Positions 16,493 through 25,147 of a stretch of 64,000 nucleotides of DNA are shown here, piece after piece. The notes beneath the pieces are model-generated. The model had not been told where the DNA came from and did no database searches. It worked only from the letters and a program-made list of their open reading frames with translations. How positions within the stretch are numbered: position 1 is the stretch's first letter; every line of letters starts with the position of its first letter. The position numbers were made by a program, and so were the translations under genes. The DNA comes from Gloeomargarita sp. SRBZ-1_bins_9 (GTDB lineage Bacteria > Cyanobacteriota > Cyanobacteriia > Gloeomargaritales > Gloeomargaritaceae). The DNA is taken from positions 76,019 to 140,018 of the forward strand of contig JAUQVX010000005.1 of NCBI GenBank assembly GCA_039794565.1, written 5' to 3'.

Positions 16493-17104
16493 CAGTTGCA
16501 GGTTGTCGAAGGTCAGCTCGTGTTCTTTCCGGGTGCCGTTTTGCTCTTCCACGGCCCGGCGACGGGTGACCGTCCAGTAGGGACCCACCTGTTGGTGTTC
16601 ATCCCAGAAGCGAAAGGTCATCCCCGGCACCGTTGCCCAATAGGTCTTGGCCATGGCCCCCTCCGGCGTATCCGTGAATTCATCCACATGAATTTCGATG
16701 GCATGGGGACCCAGGTGGCGATAGACCATGGTGATGTGATTGTCCTTCAGGTGGTAACGGTTGGTGACGTTGGGGTCCACCTGTACCAGGATTTCCTGGG
16801 AACCGTCCGGCTGGGTCGCCCCATAGCTGAACTGGTGGCCTTCGTGTTCCTTTTCAAAGGGCCGCCGCCCCAGATGCGTAATGATTTCCCACATCTGGTG
16901 CTCCACCCACTGGCGAATTCCTGCGTCTGTGATGCCGGTTATGGTGCACTTCAAGTTGCGGTCAACCGTCACTTCGCCAGTCGCGCTGCCTAGGCTGCCC
17001 TGGTACTGCACCTGCGCCCGGTAACCGGGAAAATCCGGCCCCCAGGTGTAGCGATGCTCGTAGGCGGCCCGGAAAAAGTCCACTGCTGGTGTCATCGTTT
17101 GCAT
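16487..17104 (-). CDS. DUF3386-like conserved cyanobacterial protein
   Basis: A 205-residue soluble-looking protein with no signal peptide or membrane helix. FFRAAYEHRYTWGPDFPGYRA near the N-terminus, RNLKCTITGI, and the C-terminal PGMTFRFWDEHQQVGPYWTVTRR pattern resemble the DUF3386 family found in cyanobacteria and plants, whose function is unknown. A strong AGGAGGG ribosome-binding site precedes the ATG at 17104. Its upstream region carries TTGAC...GTCAA at 17132-17149. It is wedged between the importer ATPase and exbD, which hints at a link with iron or tetrapyrrole handling, but that is only context. Confidence 0.65.
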   Translation of the reverse strand: MQTMTPAVDFFRAAYEHRYTWGPDFPGYRAQVQYQGSLGSATGEVTVDRNLKCTITGITDAGIRQWVEHQMWEIITHLGRRPFEKEHEGHQFSYGATQPDGSQEILVQVDPNVTNRYHLKDNHITMVYRHLGPHAIEIHVDEFTDTPEGAMAKTYWATVPGMTFRFWDEHQQVGPYWTVTRRRAVEEQNGTRKEHELTFDNLQLL

Positions 17105-17131
17105 GGAAGTGCCCTCCTGGTTAACGGCTTA

Positions 17132-17149
17132 TTGACAATTGACAGTCAA
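17132..17149 (-). promoter_or_regulatory. Inverted/direct repeat upstream of the DUF3386-like gene
   Basis: TTGAC at 17132-17136 is mirrored by GTCAA at 17145-17149, and TTGACA occurs twice in a row. On the minus strand the sequence offers a TTGACT -35-like element. It sits about 30-45 bases before the ATG at 17104, where an operator or promoter would be expected. Confidence 0.3.
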
Positions 17150-17189
17150 CTGGGTTCTCCTCTCCGCTTACCCTATCACTTCCCCGGCC

Positions 17190-17606
17190 TTAACGACCAG
17201 CGGCTCCTGGGCGCGTGGCAATGGCTACCTGGATTGTCGGCATTTGCCGCAGTTGGTCTAACACCGCCACCACCTGCCCATGGGGAACCCGTGCATCCGC
17301 CCGCAACAGAACCACCAGCCGCTCATCCGGCCTTTGCAGCGTCCGGAGCCGGGATGACAACGCCTGCAACGTCAACGGTTGCCCCTGGAGAAACAACGCC
17401 CCCTCATGGGTCAAGGTTAAGGTGACCGTCTGGAGCTTTTGCGCCCGCGTGGTGGCCGCCTGGGGCAGTTGCACCTCCAGTCCTTCCGCCCGCGTAAGAA
17501 AAATAGACGCAAGGATAAAAAAGGCCAACACGGAAAACACCACGTCAATCATGGGTACCAGGTTGACCTCCGGGGGGGTGTCGTGGTCGCTATCGAGGGG
17601 AAACAT
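17190..17606 (-). CDS. exbD: Biopolymer transport protein ExbD
   Basis: About 138 residues with one N-terminal transmembrane helix. PEVNLVPMIDVVFSVLAFFILAS holds the conserved membrane aspartate that conducts protons in ExbD/TolR proteins, and the remainder is the periplasmic domain. ATG 17606 is preferred because GGGAGA lies nine bases before it; ATG 17615 is in frame. It overlaps the end of exbB by 17 bases, so the two are translated together. It supplies proton-motive energy to TonB for the receptor at 12468-14714. Confidence 0.9.
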   Translation of the reverse strand: MFPLDSDHDTPPEVNLVPMIDVVFSVLAFFILASIFLTRAEGLEVQLPQAATTRAQKLQTVTLTLTHEGALFLQGQPLTLQALSSRLRTLQRPDERLVVLLRADARVPHGQVVAVLDQLRQMPTIQVAIATRPGAAGR

Positions 17607-18264
17607 GCTGCCCATTCTCCCATGGCTGCGTTTCGTACCATTCGGCGTAGATCAGCTCCAAATGCCCCATCACCTCCTGCAGTAACGCCAACTGCCGCCG
17701 GTAAAAACTGCGAAAGAGACTGGCCACCGCCAGCGTGCCGATGGCAATCACCAGCCCCATGGCCGTGGAAATCAACGCTTCGCTGACTCCACCTGTGACT
17801 TCCAGCGCCCGCGTGCCCCCAATGTTTCCCAAAGACAAGGAAGAAAATGCCCGGATCAATCCCGTGACCGTCCCTAACAGTCCTAGCAACGGCGCCACCG
17901 TCACCGTGGTATCCAGCACCGTTTGAAACCGCCGCAACCGGGGCAACTCCCGCTGGGCCGCACTCAACAGGGCAACACGAAACCGCTCCGGGGGCAACAA
18001 CTTACTGCCGCTGACTGCTGCGGTCAACGCCCGTTCCCAGACTCGCACCCAAGGCACCTGCACAAACCGCGTTGCCTGCTGACGTATCCAGTCCGGTCCC
18101 TTGTCATAGGCCGACAAGAGTTCTGCCAAGGCCCGCCCCTGCAACCGGTGTAACCGCCCCCAAAACCAACATCGCTCCCCGGCACAGGCCAAGACCAGTA
18201 CCGAAAGGGCCAGCAGGGGATAAACCACAACTCCCCCCGCCGCCAAAAATTGACTGGGCTGCAT
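17590..18264 (-). CDS. exbB: Biopolymer transport protein ExbB (MotA/TolQ/ExbB proton channel)
   Basis: About 224 residues with three hydrophobic segments. The N-terminal helix is GGVVVYPLLALSVLVLACAGE. The C-terminal channel domain carries TVAPLLGLLGTVTGLIRAF and EALISTAMGLVIAIGTLA, both strongly conserved in ExbB/TolQ. The true start is the methionine of MQPSQFLAAGG at 18264. The frame stays open upstream to about 18933, but that extension is antisense to tonB, proline- and serine-rich, and without family similarity. exbB heads the exbB-exbD pair and is divergent from tonB, with about 130 bases between them. Confidence 0.9.
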   Translation of the reverse strand: MQPSQFLAAGGVVVYPLLALSVLVLACAGERCWFWGRLHRLQGRALAELLSAYDKGPDWIRQQATRFVQVPWVRVWERALTAAVSGSKLLPPERFRVALLSAAQRELPRLRRFQTVLDTTVTVAPLLGLLGTVTGLIRAFSSLSLGNIGGTRALEVTGGVSEALISTAMGLVIAIGTLAVASLFRSFYRRQLALLQEVMGHLELIYAEWYETQPWENGQHVSPR

Positions 18265-18397
18265 ATCCGCATCACCACCCTTAGCCGTTAAAATACTCTT
18301 ATCGCTAGTTAATGTCAACTGCAATAGGGTTAAACAGAAACGGCTAGGGGCTACCATACTCGCCGTTAACTGGGATCGGCTAGTTGGGGGATGGACC

Positions 18398-19219
18398 ATG
18401 ACGCTGTTGATTCGCACCAATGAGTTGCCCAGGGAATCCCGATTGGGTGTTTGGTTGCTGGGGTCGGTGCTGGTGCATGGTCTGGTCCTGCTCAGCCTGG
18501 TACGGGGCTGGTGGGACCCTTGGCGCCCTCCAGAAGAAGAACCCCTAGCGCCGGTGCAATTGGTGGTCGAACCCGAGCCACCACTACCTGTCACTCCGCC
18601 TCCGCGGCAACCGATGCCACCCACGCCGCAGGTGCGCGCCACTTTTGGTTCCCCACGCCCCCCGGTGTTCAGCCCTCCATCCCAGCCGGTGACGACGGCA
18701 CCTACTGCTGCTGTTGCACCACCGACTGGGGAACCACGTCCTTCGCCGGTGCTCCCTCCACGAACCCACCGTCCAGGGATGCCCATGCCCGGTGAAGGGC
18801 CAGAGGCCTTGGGTCCTGCACCCCCTAATGCCGAAAGTCCGACTGTCGGCGGTAGCGCACCTACACCGAGTTTTGAGTCGGCTGCAGAGGCTCTCGCACC
18901 GGTGGCGCCCCCTGCCCCCAAGGAATCCAGCACTCCAACCGCTCCAGGAACGCCGGTGGCTGTAGCCCCCGTGACCTGTGTGCGTTGTCCCCAGCCCCCC
19001 TATCCGGCTCACCTGCGGCAACAGGGGATGGAAGGGCGGGTGGCGTTGACGATTGATGTGGGACCGGACGGGCGGGTCACAGCCGTCAACCTGCGCCAAT
19101 CGAGCGGGTCACCCCAGTTGGACGAGGTGGCCATCCAGGCGGTGTGGCGCTGGCAATTTACCACTAGTTCCCAAGGACGCCAGGGTTTGAACGTCTCGGT
19201 GCGGTTTCAGTTGCGCTAA
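18398..19219 (+). CDS. tonB: TonB energy-transducing protein
   Basis: A 273-residue protein with the TonB layout: one membrane anchor near residues 17-38 (LGVWLLGSVLVHGLVLLSLV), a long proline-rich periplasmic spacer with EPEPPLP and many PP runs, and a C-terminal TonB domain containing YPAHLRQQGMEGRVALTIDVG and AIQAVWRWQF. It links the ExbB-ExbD motor to the outer-membrane receptor. The short C-terminal fold is standard. Divergent transcription from exbB-exbD, with the receptor operon close by, makes this a self-contained TonB locus. Confidence 0.92.
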   Translation: MTLLIRTNELPRESRLGVWLLGSVLVHGLVLLSLVRGWWDPWRPPEEEPLAPVQLVVEPEPPLPVTPPPRQPMPPTPQVRATFGSPRPPVFSPPSQPVTTAPTAAVAPPTGEPRPSPVLPPRTHRPGMPMPGEGPEALGPAPPNAESPTVGGSAPTPSFESAAEALAPVAPPAPKESSTPTAPGTPVAVAPVTCVRCPQPPYPAHLRQQGMEGRVALTIDVGPDGRVTAVNLRQSSGSPQLDEVAIQAVWRWQFTTSSQGRQGLNVSVRFQLR

Positions 19220-19224
19220 ATAAC

Positions 19225-19238
19225 GTAACTTTTGATAC
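19225..19238 (+). promoter_or_regulatory. Candidate NtcA-binding site upstream of argZ/agrE
   Basis: The sequence fits GTA-N8-TAC exactly (GTA 19225-19227, TAC 19236-19238), the consensus for NtcA, the global nitrogen regulator of cyanobacteria. It lies 79 bases before the arginine-catabolic gene. No good -10 box is found at the usual 22-23 base spacing; TACTCT at 19268-19273 is too far, which weakens the call. Confidence 0.4.
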
Positions 19239-19317
19239 AAGACCTAGGCACCTTACCATGGCAGTGTTACTCTCGTTGTCCATGATGACCCGGTAGCATC
19301 CTGAGGTACGCTCTCCG

Positions 19318-21402
19318 ATGAGCCGTCTGCGTTATTTGATGTGTCCGCCTGACCATTACCAGGTGAATTACGTGATCAACCCCTGGATGGAGGGCAATGT
19401 CCACCGCTCGTCCCAGCCCCAGGCGTTAGAGCAATGGCAGCGGTTGTACCAGCTGGTGCAGCAATACGCAGATGTGGCCTTGATCACACCGGCGCCCGGT
19501 TGGCCGGATATGGTGTTCACGGCCAATGCCGGGTTGGTGGTCAACCGGCAGGTGGTGTTGAGTCGTTTCTACTATCCCGAGCGCCAAGGGGAGCAGCCCT
19601 ACTTTCGGGATTGGTTTGCCGCCCAGGGGTATCAGGTGCGGGAGTTGCCGGAGGGAATTGCCTTTGAGGGGGCCGGAGATGCTCTGTTGGACCGGGGCGC
19701 CGGTTGGCTGTGGTGTGGCTATGGCTTTCGCACCATGTTGGAGGCCCATCCCTATTTGGCCAAGTGGTTGTCTTTGGAGGTCCTATCGCTGCGTTTGATT
19801 GACAAGCGTTTTTATCATCTGGACACCTGCTTTTGCCCCCTGAGCGATGGCTATTTGTTGTACTATCCCCCGGCGTTTGACACCTACTCTAATCATTTGA
19901 TCGAGCGGCGGGTCCCCCCGGAGAAACGGATTCCTGTGGGTGAGGCGGATGCGATTCGCTTTGCCTGCAATGCGGTGGAAATCAACCGCGTGGTGATCGC
20001 AAACACCATGAGTGCTGCCTTGCAGGAGCGGCTGCACCGGTTGGGCTTTAGGGTTATCACCACCGATTTGAGCGAATTTATCAAGGCGGGGGGGGCGGCC
20101 AAGTGTCTGACCCTGCGTTTGGATGAAGCGGTCGCCCCTGTCCCGGCGGTGGCGGAGGTCGCCCGGCGCTTGGTTTCCCTGCAAGGGCACCTGGTGGACA
20201 GCAATTTGTTGACAGAGGCCCTGGACCGGATTACCGATGGGGGTGGCAGTTTTCAAATCGAGCGGCTGCACTTGGGGGCCCATCGGCCTGATCCTTCGGA
20301 GATTCACCTGTGGGTGTCGGCGCCGACAGAGGCGGTCTTGGACGATATTTTGAATAACTTAATTGACCTGGGGGCGCGGCTGGCCGATAGCACGGAAACA
20401 CCGGTGCGCCTGGAACCCGTGACCCAACCCGGGGTGGCGCCGGAGGAGTTTTACGTCACTACGATCTATCCCACCGAGATTTATCACCAAAACCGCTGGA
20501 TCCGGGTGCAAAAGCAACGGATGGATGCGGTGATCGTGGTGGAGGGGGATACGGCCACCTGTCGTTTGCTGCGGGATTTGCAGGTGGGGGACCTGGTGGT
20601 GTGTGGCGTGGACGGGATTCGCACCCTGCATAGACCCACCCAGGAGCGCAGCCAGGAGTTTGGGTTTATGGAATCGGGGGTATCCAGCGAGCGGCGGGTG
20701 GAACTGGTGGTGGAGGAAATTGCCTGGGAGCTGCGGCGTATTCGGGAACGGGGCGGCAAAACGGTGGTGGTGGCAGGGCCGGTGACGATCCACACCGGGG
20801 GCGGTCCCCACCTGGCTACCCTGATTCGCGAGGGCTATGTGCAGGTGCTGCTGGGGGGTAACGCCATTGCCGTCCATGACCTGGAGCAAAGTCTATACGG
20901 CACATCCCTGGGGGTGGACCTGGCCCGGGGGCGCGTCGTCAAGGGCGGGCACCGGCATCACCTGAAAACCATCAATCTCATCCGGCGCTATGGCAGTATC
21001 CGGGCGGCGGTGGAGGCGGGGGTGATCCGGTCGGGCATTTTTTACGAGTGCATTCGCCGGGGGGTGCCCTTTTCCCTGGCCGGTTCCATCCGTGACGACG
21101 GGCCGCTGCCGGAAACGCGCATGGATTTGCTGCAAGCTCAAGCGGAATATGCCCAGTTGCTCGAGGGGGCGGACTTGATCCTGATGCTGGCGACTATGCT
21201 CCATTCGATTGGGGTGGGCAACATGACGCCGGCGGGGGTGAAGTTGATCTGTGTGGACATCAACCCGGCGGTGGTGACCAAATTGGCTGACCGGGGGTCC
21301 CTGGAATCGGTGGGGGTGGTGACCGATGTGGGGCTGTTTTTGAGCTTGTTGGTGCGGCAGTTGCAGCAGTTGGGACAGCCTTATCAGCTAGCCACCCGTT
21401 GA
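19318..21402 (+). CDS. argZ: Bifunctional arginine dihydrolase / ornithine cyclodeaminase
   Basis: A 694-residue fusion (ArgZ, also called AgrE). Residues about 1-280 form a guanidine-modifying fold: [17 protein letters not shown] and [11 protein letters not shown] bind arginine, and [11 protein letters not shown] carries the nucleophile Cys263. This half hydrolyses arginine to ornithine, CO2 and ammonia. The C-terminal half ([43 protein letters not shown]) is the LOR/SDH-related ornithine cyclodeaminase domain, which makes proline. Together they run the cyanobacterial ornithine-ammonia cycle that mobilises stored arginine nitrogen. GAGG precedes the ATG. A possible NtcA site lies upstream. 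The 3' end overlaps convergent purL by 19 bases. Confidence 0.93.
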   Translation: MSRLRYLMCPPDHYQVNYVINPWMEGNVHRSSQPQALEQWQRLYQLVQQYADVALITPAPGWPDMVFTANAGLVVNRQVVLSRFYYPERQGEQPYFRDWFAAQGYQVRELPEGIAFEGAGDALLDRGAGWLWCGYGFRTMLEAHPYLAKWLSLEVLSLRLIDKRFYHLDTCFCPLSDGYLLYYPPAFDTYSNHLIERRVPPEKRIPVGEADAIRFACNAVEINRVVIANTMSAALQERLHRLGFRVITTDLSEFIKAGGAAKCLTLRLDEAVAPVPAVAEVARRLVSLQGHLVDSNLLTEALDRITDGGGSFQIERLHLGAHRPDPSEIHLWVSAPTEAVLDDILNNLIDLGARLADSTETPVRLEPVTQPGVAPEEFYVTTIYPTEIYHQNRWIRVQKQRMDAVIVVEGDTATCRLLRDLQVGDLVVCGVDGIRTLHRPTQERSQEFGFMESGVSSERRVELVVEEIAWELRRIRERGGKTVVVAGPVTIHTGGGPHLATLIREGYVQVLLGGNAIAVHDLEQSLYGTSLGVDLARGRVVKGGHRHHLKTINLIRRYGSIRAAVEAGVIRSGIFYECIRRGVPFSLAGSIRDDGPLPETRMDLLQAQAEYAQLLEGADLILMLATMLHSIGVGNMTPAGVKLICVDINPAVVTKLADRGSLESVGVVTDVGLFLSLLVRQLQQLGQPYQLATR

Positions 21403-23672
21403 GGGGGAGACAGGGGCGTGGCCAAACGTCGGGGTAATGCTGCTTCCCAGGTCTGGCGCAGAACGGCCACCGGCAGGTCAATGAGGGTGTGCTCAGGGGT
21501 GCGAATCACCAGGGATGGTCCGCCGATAACCCCCCAATAGCCCCATGCGCCGGGTAAATGTTGAGTCAAATAGGCTTCCCAAGCAGCCTGAAATTCCGGC
21601 GCCACCGTCACCCAAATCCGGCTGCCCCCTTCGCCAAAGAGCCATTCATCCCAGCGGCAACCCACCGGCGGTTCCCCCTGGAGCACCACGCCCTGATCAC
21701 CGGCAATGGCCATTTCCGCCAGGGCCACGACTACGCCCCCATCGCTGACATCGTGGGCTGCCGTAACCCACCCCTGGGCAATGCCGTAGCGACAGGCTGC
21801 CTGTACCCGTTTTTCCCGTGCCAAATCCACTGCCGGCGGGCGCCCGGTCACCAAGCCATGAATGGCCGCCAGGTACTCCGAACCCCCTAGCCCACCGGCT
21901 GGTTGGCCCCAGGGCACCCCCAGCAGATATAACCGGTGGCTGGCAATCCACTGCATCGTACAGCGCCGGCGAATATCGGCCACCCGTCCCACCATGCCTA
22001 CCACCGGCGTTGGGTAAATAGCTTGCCCCTGGGTCTCGTTGTACAGGGACACATTGCCCCCCGTCACCGGCGTGCCCAATTCCCGACAGGCCTGGGCCAA
22101 TCCCCGGCAGGCCATGGCCAACTGCCAATAAATCTCCGGTTTCTCCGGCGACCCGAAATTCAAGTTATCCGTCACGGCCAAGGGTTCGGCCCCCACGCAG
22201 GACAGATTGCGCGCCGCCTCCGCCACGATGGCCATGGCCCCCCGTTCCGGGTCAAGCCACACCCACCGCCCGTTGCCGTCCATCGTTGCCGCTACTCCCA
22301 ACACCCCCTGCACCCGCAGCACCGCCGCATCCGCCATCCCCGGCAGCACCACCGTATTGTTTTGCACCTGGTGGTCGTACTGGCGATAAATCCAGCGCTT
22401 GCTGGCTAGGTTGGGTTGGTCGAGTAGCGTCAGCAGGAGTTCATTCCAGGAGCGCCCTCCTACCCCCTGAGGCGTCGCTGGCGGTAGGGTTTCCCCTCTC
22501 CAGGCCCAATGACGCTGGAGGTCAGGCGGTGGCTCCGGCAAGATCTCCCGCTGATAAACAGGGGTGTCCGTCGCCAAAGCGGCTGCCGGAATCTGGGCCA
22601 CCGGCTTTCCTTGATACACCACCTGCACCTCCGGTTCAGGAATCACCTCCCCCACCACCACGGCCGCCAGACCCCAGCGCCGGAAGATAGGGAGCACCTC
22701 CGCCTCACGGCCCCGGGCCACCACCAGCAGCATGCGCTCTTGGGACTCCGACAGCATCAGCTCCAGAGGCTGCATCCCCGTTTCCCGCACCGGCACGGCG
22801 TCCAGGTTCAAGCGAATCCCGACTCCCCCCTTGGCGGCCATTTCCGCCGTGGCACAGGTCAACCCTGCCGCCCCCATATCCTGGCAAGCCACCACCGCCC
22901 CCGTTGCCAACGCCTCCAGACAGGCTTCAATCAAGCACTTTTCCAAAAAGGGGTCCCCCACCTGCACCGCCGGGCGTTGGGCCTGGGTATCTTCCCCCAG
23001 CTCAGCACTGGCAAAGCTAGCCCCGCCGATGCCATCCCGCCCCGTTGTGGCTCCCACATACACCACCGGATTGCCCACGCCCTGCGCCGCCGACGGCATG
23101 ACCCGGGGTTGAGTCAAAAGGCCCAGGGCCATCACATTCACCAGGGGATTGTCCCGATAGACCGGGTCGAAATAGACCTCGCCCCCCACCGTCGGCACCC
23201 CCACGCAATTGCCATAGTGGGCGATGCCCGCTACCACCCCTGTCAGCAACAGGCGACTGCGGCTATCTTCTAGGGGACCAAACCGCAGGGAATTGAGCAG
23301 GGCCACCGGTCGCGCCCCCAGGGTAAAGATATCCCGCAGGATGCCCCCCACCCCCGTTGCCGCCCCCTGGAACGGCTCAACCGCCGACGGATGGTTGTGG
23401 GATTCCACCTTAAAGGCCAGGTACACCCCCCCCAGGTCCACCACGCCGGCATTCTCCCCTGGCCCCACCACCACCTGCGGCCCCTGGGTGGGCAACTGGC
23501 GCAACAACGGTTTGGAGTTCTTATAGCAGCAGTGCTCCGACCACATCACCCCAAACATGCCCAGTTCCAGGCGATTGGGGGGACGGCCCAATTTTTCACA
23601 CACCAGGCGATACTCCTGGGGCGTCAGGCCCGTGCGCTCCAGGTCAGGGGGCAAGGTTTCCATGTCTTGCAT
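21384..23672 (-). CDS. purL: Phosphoribosylformylglycinamidine synthase subunit PurL
   Basis: A 762-residue enzyme of the small PurL type that converts FGAR to FGAM in purine synthesis together with PurQ and Pur[74 protein letters not shown] and [12 protein letters not shown] are its family blocks. It begins 2 bases after the trmH stop, so trmH-purL is an operon. A second ATG three codons in is an equally good start. purC lies divergently beyond trmH, so two purine genes flank trmH. Confidence 0.95.
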   Translation of the reverse strand: MQDMETLPPDLERTGLTPQEYRLVCEKLGRPPNRLELGMFGVMWSEHCCYKNSKPLLRQLPTQGPQVVVGPGENAGVVDLGGVYLAFKVESHNHPSAVEPFQGAATGVGGILRDIFTLGARPVALLNSLRFGPLEDSRSRLLLTGVVAGIAHYGNCVGVPTVGGEVYFDPVYRDNPLVNVMALGLLTQPRVMPSAAQGVGNPVVYVGATTGRDGIGGASFASAELGEDTQAQRPAVQVGDPFLEKCLIEACLEALATGAVVACQDMGAAGLTCATAEMAAKGGVGIRLNLDAVPVRETGMQPLELMLSESQERMLLVVARGREAEVLPIFRRWGLAAVVVGEVIPEPEVQVVYQGKPVAQIPAAALATDTPVYQREILPEPPPDLQRHWAWRGETLPPATPQGVGGRSWNELLLTLLDQPNLASKRWIYRQYDHQVQNNTVVLPGMADAAVLRVQGVLGVAATMDGNGRWVWLDPERGAMAIVAEAARNLSCVGAEPLAVTDNLNFGSPEKPEIYWQLAMACRGLAQACRELGTPVTGGNVSLYNETQGQAIYPTPVVGMVGRVADIRRRCTMQWIASHRLYLLGVPWGQPAGGLGGSEYLAAIHGLVTGRPPAVDLAREKRVQAACRYGIAQGWVTAAHDVSDGGVVVALAEMAIAGDQGVVLQGEPPVGCRWDEWLFGEGGSRIWVTVAPEFQAAWEAYLTQHLPGAWGYWGVIGGPSLVIRTPEHTLIDLPVAVLRQTWEAALPRRLATPLSPPQRVAS

Positions 23673-23673
23673 T

Positions 23674-24330
23674 CTACGACGCCGTGACCATCCACGCCCG
23701 CAAGGTCTCTAGGTCAGGCGCAGGTCGGTTCTGCTGGCAATACCGGGCTGCGGTTTCCGGGTCCAGCCAAGCCAGGATTTGTTGGGCCATTTGTTCCGGC
23801 GTCAAACGGGGACGGTCGTACAACCCCGCCTGGAGACGTTGGCGCTGGGCCTCAAATAGGATCACCGCCGTTGCCACGGACACATTCAACGACTGCACCA
23901 TCCCCAGCATGGGAATCACGATGTGTCGGTCGGCCAGGGCGGCGGTTGTCTCGCTCACGCCGGATTTTTCGTTGCCCACCACGATGGCTGTGGGTTGGGT
24001 GTAGTCCACCTGCCGGTAATCCACCGCCGTTGGGGATAAATGGGCCGCTAGTACCTGCATCCCCTGGCTCCGCAAATAGGCGATGGCTTGCTCTAGGGTC
24101 GGATGCACCACCAGGTTTACCCATTTTTCGGCGCTGGCGCTGGTTTCGTTGTAGGTGGGAACGCCGCCGGTGGGATTGACCGCATGCACCTGACCGATAC
24201 CCACCGCATCGCAACTGCGCAGGATGGCGCTCAAGTTGTGGGGTTTGTGGACCGCCTCCGCCAGCACCGTCAAATCCGGTTGTCGTCGCTGGAGCACCTG
24301 TAGGAGCCGTTGCCACCGTCGTTCCGTCAT
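23674..24330 (-). CDS. trmH: tRNA (guanosine-2'-O-)-methyltransferase TrmH
   Basis: A 218-residue SpoU-family methyltransferase. The three motifs are clear: [15 protein letters not shown] (motif 1, conserved arginine), [11 protein letters not shown] (motif 2) and [22 protein letters not shown] (motif 3), which together form the knotted SAM-binding site. The length and the C-terminal helix fit TrmH, which methylates G18 in the D-loop of tRNAs. It is transcribed with purL and is divergent from purC, with 77 bases between starts. Confidence 0.9.
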   Translation of the reverse strand: MTERRWQRLLQVLQRRQPDLTVLAEAVHKPHNLSAILRSCDAVGIGQVHAVNPTGGVPTYNETSASAEKWVNLVVHPTLEQAIAYLRSQGMQVLAAHLSPTAVDYRQVDYTQPTAIVVGNEKSGVSETTAALADRHIVIPMLGMVQSLNVSVATAVILFEAQRQRLQAGLYDRPRLTPEQMAQQILAWLDPETAARYCQQNRPAPDLETLRAWMVTAS

Positions 24331-24407
24331 CCTGGGGTTGCTTGCCTCACCGGAGTTCTATTGTAGGCAGGCCGCGTAAACTGGAAAAAAAAGCGGGAGA
24401 CCCGACG

Positions 24408-25133
24408 GTGACCCACTACGAAGGCAAAGCCAAAATTGTCATTCCCACCGAACACCCCGGCGTGCTGCAGCTGCACTTCAAGGACGACGTTACGGCCTTC
24501 GATGCCCAAAAAAAAGGCCAGATTCGCAGCAAGGGAGCGATCAACTGCACCATCAGCAGCCATCTGTTTCAGTACCTAGAGCGGCGAGGAATTCCCACCC
24601 ACTTTCTGGCCCAGGTGGCGCCAGCGGTGATGGAAGTCAAAGCCCTGCAGATGTTTCCCCTGGAGGTGGTGGTGCGCAACCGGGCCGCCGGTCGTCTGTG
24701 CCGGGAAACGGGTTTACCCCTGGGAATGGAATTACACCCCCCCCTGGTGGAGTTTTATTACAAAAATGATGCCTTGAGCGACCCCCTGCTGACCCCGGAC
24801 CGCTTGCGGTTGCTCCAGTTGGCCACCCCGGAGCAGGTGCAGGCCCTGACCCGGTTGGCGGAACAGATCAATGCCCACCTGCGTCCCCTTTTTGCGGAAT
24901 GTGGCCTCTTGCTGATAGACTGCAAACTGGAGTTTGGTCAGGACGGGGACGGGAACATCCTGTTGGCGGATGAGATCAGCCCCGATACCTGTCGGTTCTG
25001 GTTGGCCGGGGAAACCGACCCACAGCGGCGAGTGGTGGACAAAGACCGCTTTCGCTATGACCTGGGGGAGGTGGAGGCAGCCTACCAACTGGTCCTGGAA
25101 CGGGTCTTGCAGCAAGCGCCCAAGTGCTCCTAA
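24408..25133 (+). CDS. purC: SAICAR synthetase
   Basis: About 241 residues; joins CAIR and aspartate in purine synthesis. HYEGKAKIVIPTEHP, FKDDVTAFDAQKKG, EVVVRNRAAGRLCRETG, VEFYYKNDALSDPLL and LADEISPDTCRFW are diagnostic. I chose the GTG at 24408 because it places YEGKAK three residues from the start, as in relatives, and GGGAGA lies eight bases upstream; a TTG at 24342 would add 22 non-conserved residues. The TAA stop overlaps an ATG (TAATG at 25131-25135) leading into bamA. Confidence 0.93.
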   Translation: MTHYEGKAKIVIPTEHPGVLQLHFKDDVTAFDAQKKGQIRSKGAINCTISSHLFQYLERRGIPTHFLAQVAPAVMEVKALQMFPLEVVVRNRAAGRLCRETGLPLGMELHPPLVEFYYKNDALSDPLLTPDRLRLLQLATPEQVQALTRLAEQINAHLRPLFAECGLLLIDCKLEFGQDGDGNILLADEISPDTCRFWLAGETDPQRRVVDKDRFRYDLGEVEAAYQLVLERVLQQAPKCS

Positions 25134-25147
25134 TGGTGTGGTGTGAT

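Noticed and set aside
18265..18933. N-terminal extension of ExbB giving a 447-residue protein
   Set aside because: The added part is antisense to tonB, low complexity, and has no ExbB similarity; normal ExbB length is reached from 18264.
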